This document shows, piece by piece, positions 27,777 to 36,770 of a stretch of 64,000 nucleotides of DNA. The translations under genes and the position numbers were made by a program. Source of the stretch: Desulfocicer vacuolatum DSM 3385 (GTDB lineage Bacteria; Desulfobacterota; Desulfobacteria; Desulfobacterales; Desulfobacteraceae); NCBI RefSeq assembly GCF_900176365.1, contig NZ_FWXY01000001.1, forward strand, positions 248,001 to 312,000. Reading direction: 5' to 3'. The notes beneath the pieces are model-generated. The model worked only from the letters and a program-made list of their open reading frames with translations, had not been told where the DNA came from and made no database searches. The stretch's first letter is position 1; every line of letters starts with the position of its first letter.

Positions 27777-28503
27777 GTGCGGTTCTCCTCTAAATTTATA
27801 GTATTTTTTTACATGAAACTCCTGTCCAAAGGTCTGGAATCATATCAGCATGCGAAGGATGTCTGTTGCAACTTTTGGTTGGAAAACGAGTGCAGCGAAT
27901 CCTTCCAGCTATTATTTACTCGTCAGTCATAAGTTCTCCAGTTTGACGCCACACAATGTGTTTCTTTGAAATTAACATATCCCATGTGGTATGAGAAATG
28001 AGAACTTCGGACTCATGAGTTATTTATTTACTCTAATTATATTAAGAGCGCATGTCAAATTTAAGATATAAGGCATTGCATTGCTCACAAATGTAAACAT
28101 TATTCTCTTGACAAGACAGATACACACACATACTATCACAACGATTGCTTTTATTATCTTGATATTTGCTGATTATTTTTTGTAAAAAATTTCGGGAACC
28201 CAGAATGAAAACAAGGGCATTTCCTGTGAAATTTTACAGTGAGGCCCTTTTGGTGAATGAACACCAAAGCCAAAAATTTCGACCCTGCTTTTGCAAAATC
28301 CTCCGGCAACACTTTAATCATCCTCAGATAAAACAGCAAAATCGGGACAAACAGAGCAACAAATCTCCAAAACTTTTAAACTATTTTCCACCATGCCACC
28401 GGCATCTTTGGACCGGGGAACTTTTCCCAAGAGTCCTGCTTTTATAATGGATGATCCAACCGATCATCCGTGGCAGCCAACCTTTTACCAAAGGAGTAAC
28501 ACC
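27777..28503. other. Gene-free AT-rich divergent region
   Basis: About 730 bp between ferritin (leftward) and the acyl-CoA synthetase (rightward). The available ORFs are short, lack ribosome sites and look random. It must contain both promoters, and the base composition is clearly more AT-rich than the flanking genes. I could not assign a specific operator; I see none of the window's repeat families in it. Confidence 0.5.
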
Positions 28504-30153
28504 ATGGGCGTAAAACTCATTGAAACCACCCCTTCGGCCTATAGCTATCCTCTTCTTGTCAAAAACATCTTTAAAAATTCCCTGATACGATCCCCCGATC
28601 AGGAGATCATCTACCGGGACAAGATGAGATACACTTACCGGGATTTACATCGCCGGGTGGGGCAACTGGCCAACGCTCTTAGTGAGCTTGGTGTGAAACA
28701 GGGAGACACCGTGGCCGTGATGGATTTTGACAGCCATCGATATCTGGAATGTTATTTTGCCATTCCCATGATGGGTGCCGTGCTTCACACCGTGCACATC
28801 CGACTGTCACCGGAACAGATTCTCTACACCATCAACCATGCACAGGACGATGTGATTCTGGTGAACTCCGAACTTCTGCCTCTTTTGGAACCCATTAAAG
28901 ATAAAATTGAAACCGTCAAAAAAATCATTCTCATCCAGGAGACTGACAAGGCCCCGGAAACAGCCATCCAATTTGACGACACCTACGAAAATATGGTCAC
29001 CAATGCCAAAAAAGGGTATGAGTTCCCCGATTTTGATGAAAATGCCATGGCCACCACTTTTTATACCTCGGGCACCACCGGTAACCCCAAAGGGGTTTAT
29101 TTCAGTCATCGTCAGCTGGTACTGCACACCTTTGGCCTCATGACCGGATTATGCGCCATTGACTCCCAGGCAGTGATGACATCCAAGGATGTGTACATGC
29201 CACTGACCCCCATGTTCCATGTCCATGCATGGGGCATGCCCTATCTTTTCACCATGCTTGGCAACAAACAGATCTATCCGGGACGCTATGAACCGGAAAT
29301 GATTTTAAAGCTGGTGGTGGGAGAAAAGGTCACCTTTTCCCATTGCGTTCCCACCATTATTCACATGCTGGTGAACTCTCCTGTGGCGGATAAGGTGGAT
29401 CTTTCCCAATGGAAGGTGGTCATTGGAGGCTCGGCATTGCCCAAGGGGCTTTGCAGTGCAGCACTTAAACATAAAATAAATCTCTATTCCGCCTATGGCA
29501 TGTCAGAAACCTGCCCCCTCCTCACCATTGCGCACATCAAACCCCACATGGAAGAATGGAATGAAGATGCCTTGATTGACATCCGATGCAAAACCGGTAT
29601 GCCCATTCCACTGGTGGACATTGAAATCATAGATCCCATGGGCAACCCTGTACCCCATGACGGTGTCCAGACCGGAGAAGTGGTGACAAGAACCCCATGG
29701 CTCACCCAGGGATACCTCCATAATCAGAGCAAAAGTGAAGAGCTCTGGGAAGGTGGCTGGTTACACACCGGCGATGTGGGCCACATTGACACCGAAGGGT
29801 ACCTTAAAATCACCGACCGTCTCAAGGACGTGATCAAAACCGGGGGAGAATGGGTTTCTTCTCTGACACTGGAGGACATCATCAGTCAACATCCGGCAGT
29901 GAGTGAGGCAGCCGCCATTGGCATACCCGATGAAAAATGGGGAGAACGCCCAATTGTGCTGGTTGTACTTAAACCGGATACCCCTTCCCAGGGCCTGGAA
30001 GAGGAGATGAAAGCCATATTCATGGATGCCTTTAAAAAAGGCGAAATTCCCAAATATGGTGTACCGGATAAAGTACTTTTTGTGGATGAAATTGCCAAAA
30101 CCGGTGTTGGCAAACTGGACAAAAAAGTGCTCAGAGTTCAATTCGCCGATTAA
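28504..30153 (+). CDS. Fatty acyl-CoA synthetase (AlkK-type)
   Basis: ATG 28504 is chosen because AAAGGAG lies a few bases upstream, giving 549 residues. It is an ANL-superfamily adenylating enzyme with P-loop motif [11 protein letters not shown], the A5 core YGMSETCP and the A8 hinge WLHTGDVG with [15 protein letters not shown], and a C-terminal lysine in GKLDKK. It activates a carboxylic acid to its CoA thioester via an acyl-adenylate. Overall resemblance is to medium/long-chain AlkK-type ligases, which fits fatty-acid-using sulfate reducers. Chain length is not determined. Confidence 0.9.
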   Translation: MGVKLIETTPSAYSYPLLVKNIFKNSLIRSPDQEIIYRDKMRYTYRDLHRRVGQLANALSELGVKQGDTVAVMDFDSHRYLECYFAIPMMGAVLHTVHIRLSPEQILYTINHAQDDVILVNSELLPLLEPIKDKIETVKKIILIQETDKAPETAIQFDDTYENMVTNAKKGYEFPDFDENAMATTFYTSGTTGNPKGVYFSHRQLVLHTFGLMTGLCAIDSQAVMTSKDVYMPLTPMFHVHAWGMPYLFTMLGNKQIYPGRYEPEMILKLVVGEKVTFSHCVPTIIHMLVNSPVADKVDLSQWKVVIGGSALPKGLCSAALKHKINLYSAYGMSETCPLLTIAHIKPHMEEWNEDALIDIRCKTGMPIPLVDIEIIDPMGNPVPHDGVQTGEVVTRTPWLTQGYLHNQSKSEELWEGGWLHTGDVGHIDTEGYLKITDRLKDVIKTGGEWVSSLTLEDIISQHPAVSEAAAIGIPDEKWGERPIVLVVLKPDTPSQGLEEEMKAIFMDAFKKGEIPKYGVPDKVLFVDEIAKTGVGKLDKKVLRVQFAD

Positions 30154-30170
30154 TCCCTACCCAAAAAAAA

Positions 30171-30203
30171 TTCTCCGGCAGAAGCATTGCCTTTGCCGGA
30201 GAA
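30171..30203. terminator. Hairpin after acyl-CoA synthetase
   Basis: Perfect 10-bp arms TTCTCCGGCA/TGCCGGAGAA surround a 13-base loop, 18 bases after the stop codon. A run of eight A precedes it but no T-run follows, so it resembles a terminator only for minus-strand transcripts; on the plus strand it may be an RNA 3'-end stabiliser. Confidence 0.5.
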
Positions 30204-30466
30204 ATCCGCCTCCCCGCCCCTCCTATATTCCAGTCTATCAGTTGATTAAAAGCAATGGGCAGCAATGGCGCTCCCCTGTTGCCACCCAAACGGCCAGAAT
30301 AAGAATGAACCGCTTTTCAGGCTTGGCATTGACAAAAAAAGTCCGCTCATATATTAATTTTTATCTGTATCACTTTAAATTATGCCCCCCTGGAATTCCA
30401 TTGACACCATAAACGGTCAGATGAATGTGGGCTGGAAATGATACTGCAACAATCAAATAGAAGTGG

Positions 30467-30495
30467 TTGACAGACCACATGTAATATACTGTCAA
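30467..30495. promoter_or_regulatory. Inverted repeat ahead of the SulP gene
   Basis: TTGACAG and CTGTCAA form a perfect 7-bp inverted repeat spaced by 15 bases, 51 bp upstream of the SulP start. The left half is also a consensus -35 hexamer, so a protein bound here could control the promoter. No regulator is adjacent. Confidence 0.4.
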
Positions 30496-30546
30496 ACGAT
30501 ATTTTTAACCCAGAAAATTAATTTTAACAAAGGGAGATGATGATCC

Positions 30547-32721
30547 ATGTTGACAAAAATTTTTCCGTTTCTGCTGTGGTTTAAAGACTATGATGGGGAC
30601 AAAATGAAACTGGATGTGGTGGCGGGTATCACCGTTGCCATGGTCCTTATTCCCCAATCCATGGCTTACGCCCAACTGGCAGGACTGCCTGCATATTACG
30701 GCCTGTATGCCGCCTTTTTGCCCCCCATGGTGGCGGCCCTTTTCGGTTCCAGTCGTCAGCTGGCCACAGGCCCCGTGGCTGTGGTCTCGCTGATGTCCGC
30801 AGCCTCCCTGGAACCCCTTGCCACGGCAGGAAGCGCCCAGTTTATTGCCTATTCCATCATTCTGGCTTTCACTGTGGGCTCATTCCAGCTGTTTCTGGGT
30901 GTTTTCCGGTTGGGACTTGTGGTGAATCTTCTTTCCCACCCTGTGGTTAACGGTTTTACCAATGCTGCTGCCATTGTCATTGCCTCTTCCCAGTTTTCCA
31001 AACTGTTCGGCGTATACGTGGATAAAGCAGGTCATCACTACCAGACCATCATCAACGTATGCAAGTCAGCCTTCCACTATACCCATTTCCCCACCCTTGG
31101 CATGGGTGTCCTGGCCATTGTGATCATGGTTGTGTTAAGGCGTTATAATCCCAGAATTCCCAATGTACTGGTGGCTGTGGCCGTTACCACTGTGTTGTCT
31201 TACTTCACCCATTTTAACAATGATACCTTTGTCTCTGTTACCCAGATTAAAAATCCTGAAGTTATTGAAATAATCAACGAGTTCAACCATGAAATCGCTG
31301 AAATTGAAAAACTGGGATCAGAACGTGCCATCTTGAACAATGAGATGAAGGCTGCCAAAGAAGAATCCAAGGCCCATGGCGGTCATTTTATCTCCAACAG
31401 AGAAATCGAGCTGAATCACCAACTGTCACTCCTCCAGGCAAAAATTGATCATGCCAAGGCCAAGGCCCATGAAAAACGGGAAACACTCAGACTGATTCAT
31501 TTTTCCGTGGCAAAACAGGGGGGTGACACACCGGAATTTTACGTAGGCCCCGCCCTTCCGGACAACTCAGAAACCGATGGAAGAAAATGGCGCATCAAGA
31601 TAGGTAATAAAGCCTTAAATATTGAAAGTTTAAAAATGATCGGCGGCGGTGCCGTTGTGGGGGATATCCCCAAGGGATTAAAAGTAGGCATTCCCAAGGC
31701 ACCAGACAACACCTCCTACCTGGCCGCATTTATACAGCTGCTCCCCTATGCTGTGATTATTTCCCTTCTGGGATTCATGGAAGCCATTGCCATTGCTAAA
31801 TCCATGGCAGCCAAAACAGGACAAAAGCTGGACCCCAACCAGGAACTCATTGGCCAGGGGCTTGCCAACATCATTGGCTCTTTTGGGCAAAGTTATGCCG
31901 TATCCGGTTCCTTTTCCCGCTCGGCGGTGAACCTCCAGGCCAATGCCGTCACCGGAGTATCTTCGGTTGTCACCAGTGTCATGGTGGCACTGACCCTTCT
32001 GTTTTTCACCCCGCTTCTTTATCATCTCCCCCAGGCAGTGCTGGCATCTGTCATCATGATGGCGGTCATCGGCCTTATCAACACCAAAGGTTTTGTCCAT
32101 GCCTGGAAAGCCAAACGTTCCGACGGCATAATTTCCGTCATATCCTTTGTATGCACACTCTATTTTGCACCCCATCTTGAAGAAGGTATCATGGTGGGTG
32201 TGGCATTGACCTTCTTTTTGTTTATTTATAAGCACCTGAGGCCCAAAGTGGCCCTGTTGTCCATGTCCAAGGACAATACCTTGAAAAGTGCCATCAAATG
32301 CGGTCTTAAAGAGTGTGATCACATAGCAGTTGTGAGATTTGACGGTGCATTGATTTTCACCAACGCCACCTACCTTGAAGACAAGGTACTGGAATACATC
32401 TCTGAAAAGCCTGATCTTCTCCATGTGCTTATAGAATCCAGCGGCATCAACGACGTGGATGCGTCGGGGGAAGATGCCCTGTCCATTCTCATTGATACGG
32501 TGCGGGGAAGCGGTCGAGAGATCTCCTTTTGCGGACTCAAAGAGCGGGTCCTTGATGTCATCACCCGGACCAATCTGATCCAGAAAATCGGAGAGGAAAA
32601 TATCTATCCTGAATCAGGTGCGGCCCTGTACCATATCCACAAGGCCATTCATGACAAAGGCGATTGTGTCTCCTGCCCCCTTAAAACCTGTAAGCCACTG
32701 GAGGATATTGCTGTTTCCTGA
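30547..32721 (+). CDS. SulP/SLC26 anion transporter with coiled-coil insertion and STAS domain
   Basis: A 724-residue inner-membrane transporter. The N-terminal half has the SLC26 pattern (GLTVAMVLIPQSMAYA-like; VAGITVAMVLIPQSMAYAQ here), and the core resumes at about 365 with VVGDIPKGL and continues with GLANIIGSFGQSYAVSGSFSRSAV. A C-terminal STAS domain (about 590-710) ends in a CxxCPLKTC cysteine cluster. Sulfate is the natural guess in a sulfate reducer, but bicarbonate and other anions are also carried by the family. Residues about 229-365 are an insertion rich in Glu, Lys and Ala with heptad character, not usual for the family. ATG 30547 follows GGGAG. Confidence 0.9.
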   Translation: MLTKIFPFLLWFKDYDGDKMKLDVVAGITVAMVLIPQSMAYAQLAGLPAYYGLYAAFLPPMVAALFGSSRQLATGPVAVVSLMSAASLEPLATAGSAQFIAYSIILAFTVGSFQLFLGVFRLGLVVNLLSHPVVNGFTNAAAIVIASSQFSKLFGVYVDKAGHHYQTIINVCKSAFHYTHFPTLGMGVLAIVIMVVLRRYNPRIPNVLVAVAVTTVLSYFTHFNNDTFVSVTQIKNPEVIEIINEFNHEIAEIEKLGSERAILNNEMKAAKEESKAHGGHFISNREIELNHQLSLLQAKIDHAKAKAHEKRETLRLIHFSVAKQGGDTPEFYVGPALPDNSETDGRKWRIKIGNKALNIESLKMIGGGAVVGDIPKGLKVGIPKAPDNTSYLAAFIQLLPYAVIISLLGFMEAIAIAKSMAAKTGQKLDPNQELIGQGLANIIGSFGQSYAVSGSFSRSAVNLQANAVTGVSSVVTSVMVALTLLFFTPLLYHLPQAVLASVIMMAVIGLINTKGFVHAWKAKRSDGIISVISFVCTLYFAPHLEEGIMVGVALTFFLFIYKHLRPKVALLSMSKDNTLKSAIKCGLKECDHIAVVRFDGALIFTNATYLEDKVLEYISEKPDLLHVLIESSGINDVDASGEDALSILIDTVRGSGREISFCGLKERVLDVITRTNLIQKIGEENIYPESGAALYHIHKAIHDKGDCVSCPLKTCKPLEDIAVS

Positions 32722-32803
32722 TCCTGCCCTTTAACAGGTAGCGTCCCTCTTGAGTTTCTGATTCAGGAGGGACATTCACCAGATACCATTTGCCCAAAAC
32801 ATC

Positions 32804-32844
32804 AAAGGCCTTTCCCAAATCACTTTGGAAAAGGCCTTTTTTTT
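32804..32844 (+). terminator. Rho-independent terminator after SulP gene
   Basis: AAAGGCCTTTCCCAAA and TTTGGAAAAGGCCTTT form a long, almost perfect stem with a four-base loop, followed by eight or more T. A second hairpin (GTCCCTC/GAGGGAC) lies just before it, at about 32744-32773. Confidence 0.85.
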
Positions 32845-32937
32845 ATATGAAACACTCAGCAAATCAGGGGTGTATTTCAAGTTTTGTTGTGGGCTGATCG
32901 AGGTCAGAATACGGTCTGCCCATGGCAGTTATATCGT
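32843..32937. repeat. B element
   Basis: A B unit in reverse orientation (TATATGAAACACTC hairpin, then TGGGCTGATC and GGTCTGCCCATGGCAG). It follows directly on the T-run of the SulP terminator. Confidence 0.85.
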
Positions 32938-32985
32938 ATTTTTTTATAGCCCTCAATATCCTCCCCCTTATTTTTTCCATCCTTT

Positions 32986-34407
32986 CTATGGTTTAATGAC
33001 AATGGTGGGATACAGCCCCTTTCTGGGTCCCTCGGGATAAGGTTGCAAAGTATTAAAAGAGATATATTGATTTTTCTGGGCATGGCCTTTTTTATCGCTG
33101 CCGTTGAAAAAGGCCCCATTGGCCTCCAGAATGTGATGAATGCGATCTTGAAAACCGGCAATAAAACTTGCACCATCCCCTTCAAAGAACATGTTGCCCA
33201 TGGAAAGGCCACCATTTATCTTTGAAAATTTTTCAATGGAGATACTGTGATTTTTCAAATCTTTTGCAGATTTGATCATCCCCCACACAAGAGACCCTGC
33301 CGGTATTTCAAGGGGCTCTTTAATGTCAATGATGGTATGGGGCATGACAATGGAATCCTTGCCAATGGTCAGCCGACTGTCCGGACCGCCCTTTAAAAAG
33401 CTGTTAAATCCCACAAATACATTGGTACCCATATCGGCTTCAATGATCTTTGCTCCATGGGCCGTGACATTACACCCTTCCAGACGCGAATTGATGATAT
33501 AACAATTTTCCTGGGCATTGGCACCTTTGCCCAGCCAGGCATTCTGTAAAAAAGCCCTCTGGGATACCAGTACATTCTCCCCGATATGGATGGGGGATTT
33601 GCTCACGGCATATCGATCCAGGGAAGCAGAGCTGGGCACTGGGATGGATTGTTCAATATTCACCACATCAAACACCCGCTGAAAAGCCTCTTTGCGATCC
33701 TCCACAAAATCAATGAGCTGTCCCTGGGGGGCAATTCCTGCTTTAAAATAAATATAATGATTTAACTCTTCCTGGGGATGGGTATAGATAAAATTAAATT
33801 CACCGGGAACCCGGACCCACACCGTTCCCGGTGCAATGTCAAGATGACTGATTTCTCCGGCCTGGACATAGGCAAAGTTGCCAATGACACTGTCTCTCAT
33901 GGTGGTGAGATCCACTGTGGCAAAAGAGCCCAGAAAACAGCCGTCAGAGGGCGCACCATGGATATTGGCATAATTCATGGAGATGGTGTCTTTAATAAAA
34001 AATTCTTCCAAGGTTTCCGGATCATGGGAAAAATTGTGCACCAGGGTTTTAATGAGCAGACTGTCTGTGATCTCAATCTCTTCATCCCGGCTCACGGGAA
34101 TTTCAAAGCCTTGATATTCAAAAAGATCTCCCGCCCTTTTAAGCTCATCGCCCCGGATATCACTTTTATATAAGAGCGAATTGGTGATGCGACACTGCCC
34201 CAGAAAATAACTGCCGGCAAGATTGGAATTTTTAAATTGAAAATTGAGACGATGATGGGGGGATATCCCAAAAAAAGCATAAAATTTAATCATCTGCTCA
34301 AAGGGGATAACGTTTTGAACATAAGGATTTACATCAAACTCCAGCTCCCTTAGATTGATATTGGCACGCTGGATAATCCGGTCATACAGCTTCTGTATCT
34401 CTTTCAT
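32986..34407 (-). CDS. Left-handed beta-helix (hexapeptide-repeat) protein of unknown function
   Basis: A 473-residue soluble protein. The middle and C-terminal parts contain imperfect hexapeptide repeats of the I-G-x-N-x-x type (for example SPIHIGENVLVSQRAF, LGKGANAQENCYI, ADMGTNVFVGFNSFLKGG, LTIGKDSIVMPHT) that fold as a left-handed beta-helix. Many such proteins are acyl- or nucleotidyl-transferases, but no catalytic residue is recognisable. The N-terminal 100 residues are unassigned. It follows the CBS-domain gene by 24 bp in the same direction, so the two probably work together. ATG 34407 has a GAGG site. Confidence 0.75.
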   Translation of the reverse strand: MKEIQKLYDRIIQRANINLRELEFDVNPYVQNVIPFEQMIKFYAFFGISPHHRLNFQFKNSNLAGSYFLGQCRITNSLLYKSDIRGDELKRAGDLFEYQGFEIPVSRDEEIEITDSLLIKTLVHNFSHDPETLEEFFIKDTISMNYANIHGAPSDGCFLGSFATVDLTTMRDSVIGNFAYVQAGEISHLDIAPGTVWVRVPGEFNFIYTHPQEELNHYIYFKAGIAPQGQLIDFVEDRKEAFQRVFDVVNIEQSIPVPSSASLDRYAVSKSPIHIGENVLVSQRAFLQNAWLGKGANAQENCYIINSRLEGCNVTAHGAKIIEADMGTNVFVGFNSFLKGGPDSRLTIGKDSIVMPHTIIDIKEPLEIPAGSLVWGMIKSAKDLKNHSISIEKFSKINGGLSMGNMFFEGDGASFIAGFQDRIHHILEANGAFFNGSDKKGHAQKNQYISFNTLQPYPEGPRKGLYPTIVIKP

Positions 34408-34431
34408 GATTTATCCTCAAACTTTTTATCA

Positions 34432-34986
34432 TCAGGTTTTTGATTTCATGGCATTGATCACGGCAGTGAACACATCGGACAATCTCAATACGCCAACGAC
34501 TTCGTCATCCCGGGTGACCAGCATGGAAAGCCTTTTTCGCACAGACATCTGGTGCGCTGCCGTGGCAAGGGAAGTATTTTCATCAATGAAATCATTATCA
34601 GCAAGTTTTTTCATGAAATCTTCCACTTTCATCTGTAATGTTGTGGAGCTTGTGTACACATTTTCAATGGAGGTGTCATCCAGGCGAAGTTCTTCCCGCA
34701 ACTGGGTGATAAAATTTGAACCAAACCCAAATTTACCCAGTTTATCAATATTTTTGACATCTTCTGTTCTGGGCTCCAATGCCCGGAGCATGTTAATCTG
34801 ACTCAGCTTACCAACCACCTTTTCGTCACTATTGAGCACCAGCACTATCCAATGGGGATGGATGGAATTTTTCAAATCCACCTCAGGGGTTTCCAGGGCA
34901 AGAAGGGCTTCCAGAAATGTAGAACCTTCTGAAATGGTGGCATAATCGGAAATTGGGACCATTAAATCTTTTACAATATAATTCAT
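34432..34986 (-). CDS. CBS-domain pair protein
   Basis: ATG 34986 is chosen because a GGAG site lies nine bases upstream; the longer ORF start at 35016 has none. The 184-residue protein is essentially two CBS motifs (KDLMVPISDYATISEGSTF at the N-terminus and VEDFMKKLADNDFIDENTSL in the second half). CBS pairs bind adenosine nucleotides and usually regulate a partner. The likely partner is the hexapeptide-repeat protein encoded 24 bp downstream. Confidence 0.85.
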   Translation of the reverse strand: MNYIVKDLMVPISDYATISEGSTFLEALLALETPEVDLKNSIHPHWIVLVLNSDEKVVGKLSQINMLRALEPRTEDVKNIDKLGKFGFGSNFITQLREELRLDDTSIENVYTSSTTLQMKVEDFMKKLADNDFIDENTSLATAAHQMSVRKRLSMLVTRDDEVVGVLRLSDVFTAVINAMKSKT

Positions 34987-35262
34987 CAAAAAATACTCCG
35001 ATTGCAGGTTAATCAAGTTAAATCATCTTACTATCAGCGTTGCACAATATGATTCCAGAGCCAATTCAGTTTGACCATTTGATGACGGGACCGGCCAATT
35101 CTCTAAATTCCCTGAAATTTAAATTCTTAAAATAATCGATTTTTTCTACCATGTCTTTACTGTTATGGCAAGATATTGAAATTTTTGATCTTGATTCTTG
35201 TTTTTAACGTCTCTCCCCATTGAGAGGTTGCCAGCCATTGAGAAAATGGATATAACCTCCCC

Positions 35263-36528
35263 ATGAAATCCCGCAATAACAAAAAAACCACCGTAAAAAA
35301 AAGAACCATCAATACCTTCACCCCCCATAAAGGTATTTTTTTCACGCTTTTTTTTACCTTGTTTGCCACGGTCACCGGCGTGGGCATTGTGGTGCCGTTG
35401 CTGCCGGTATATGCAGAACATCTCGGAGCCGCCGGCATCCAGGTGGGGCTTATATTCGGCTCTTTCTCCCTGTCGAGGACCCTGTTTCTTCCCTGGTTTG
35501 GGAAACTGTCGGACCAGAAGGGACGAAAAACCTTTATCCTCATGGGACTTGCCGGGTATACCCTGATGTCCATTGCCTTCATTGCCGGAGACTCGGTGAC
35601 AGCCCTTATTTTCACACGATTTTTCCAGGGAATTGCCTCGGCCATGGTAATGCCCGTGGTCCAGGCCTATGTGGGAGAAATAACACCCCGGGGCAAGGAA
35701 GGCTACACCATGGGGCTTTTTAACATGTCCATGTTTGCAAGCCTGAGCATCGGCCCCATCCTGGGTGGGGTCATCACCGATGCCTGGTCCATGGATACAG
35801 CCTTTTTGTGCATGGGACTTCTGGCAGCCCTTGGCTTTGCCCTGAGTGCCTTTTATCTTCCCCCGGTGAGCCGGGAACCTGCCGCTGCCAGAGAAACGAC
35901 ACCCATTGCCTGGAAACTGCTTTTTAAAACCCCTTCCTTTGCCGGACTTTTTATTTATCGTTTTGCTTATACTGCCTGCATCTCCATCATCTGGTGCTTT
36001 ATTCCGTTGTTTGCCCAGAATCGCTTTAATCTGTCCGGATCATCCACGGGTATTCTTGTAACCCTTGGCATCTTCATCAGTGGTCTTCTCCAGATCCCCA
36101 TGGGAAAACTGGCCGACGCTATCAATAAACGATGGATGGTGATCATCGGGGGAATTTTGTGCGGAATAGCGTTCATGCTTATTTTCACCGCAGCCACCCA
36201 CCGGGATTTACTCCTGGCAATATCGTTTTTTGGCCTGGGAGGGGGTATTTCCATGCCCGCCATCATGGCCATGGGGGTCATTCTGGGGCATGAAAAAAAC
36301 TCCATGGCATCGGTGATGTCCATGTTAACCGTGGCGCACAGTGCGGGAATGATGGTGGGGGCCATGGGGGCAGGCGGGGTCATGGACTATTTTTCCCTTG
36401 AATATGCCTTTCCCTGTGGTACCATCCTCATGGCAACAGGGGTGATTCTGTTTTTTATATTCACCCGATCCCTTTCATTGATTCAAAAAAAGATATCTCC
36501 GGCAAGGCCCGGAGAACATGACATATAA
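35263..36528 (+). CDS. MFS transporter, multidrug-efflux type
   Basis: A 421-residue membrane protein with twelve predicted helices. The loop-2 motif GKLSDQKGRKTFILMG and the motif-C-like region GPILGGVITDAWS mark a drug:proton antiporter-type major facilitator. The first 25 residues are very basic (KSRNNKKTTVKKRT), which is unusual but may be a cytoplasmic tail. The ribosome site before ATG 35263 is weak, so a later start is possible. It is divergent from the CBS/hexapeptide pair. Confidence 0.88.
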   Translation: MKSRNNKKTTVKKRTINTFTPHKGIFFTLFFTLFATVTGVGIVVPLLPVYAEHLGAAGIQVGLIFGSFSLSRTLFLPWFGKLSDQKGRKTFILMGLAGYTLMSIAFIAGDSVTALIFTRFFQGIASAMVMPVVQAYVGEITPRGKEGYTMGLFNMSMFASLSIGPILGGVITDAWSMDTAFLCMGLLAALGFALSAFYLPPVSREPAAARETTPIAWKLLFKTPSFAGLFIYRFAYTACISIIWCFIPLFAQNRFNLSGSSTGILVTLGIFISGLLQIPMGKLADAINKRWMVIIGGILCGIAFMLIFTAATHRDLLLAISFFGLGGGISMPAIMAMGVILGHEKNSMASVMSMLTVAHSAGMMVGAMGAGGVMDYFSLEYAFPCGTILMATGVILFFIFTRSLSLIQKKISPARPGEHDI

Positions 36529-36559
36529 GGATAACCTGATGCACCACAAACAAACATTA

Positions 36560-36712
36560 TCGTTACAAGTAAATATTTGACTTGGGAATGTAAATGTTTG
36601 GGCAGTGCCCCATATTTGCCTGTTTGGAACTGCGTAGCATTCTATTTGCTAAGGTGAGCAGGCCAAAACGGATGAAGTTGGGGTACTGACCGAATATTTA
36701 CCGTTACAACGA
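36560..36712. repeat. Imperfect nested inverted repeat
   Basis: Outer arms at 36560-36581 (TCGTTACAAGTAAATATT) and 36688-36712 (AATATTTACCGTTACAACGA) are imperfect inverses. Inside them GGGCAGTGCCCC pairs with GGGGTACTGACC. It occupies the space between the MFS gene and the PAS protein gene and could be another small palindromic element; no second copy is seen in this window. Confidence 0.5.
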
Positions 36713-36770
36713 GGTGAATTCTGTTAAATAAACGCCTTAACCCGATGTTTTCAACATGGAGAAGCGCACA

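Noticed and set aside
36756-36770. ATG 36756 as start of the PAS protein
   Set aside because: No ribosome site precedes it, and the GGAG used by ATG 36771 lies inside this extension.
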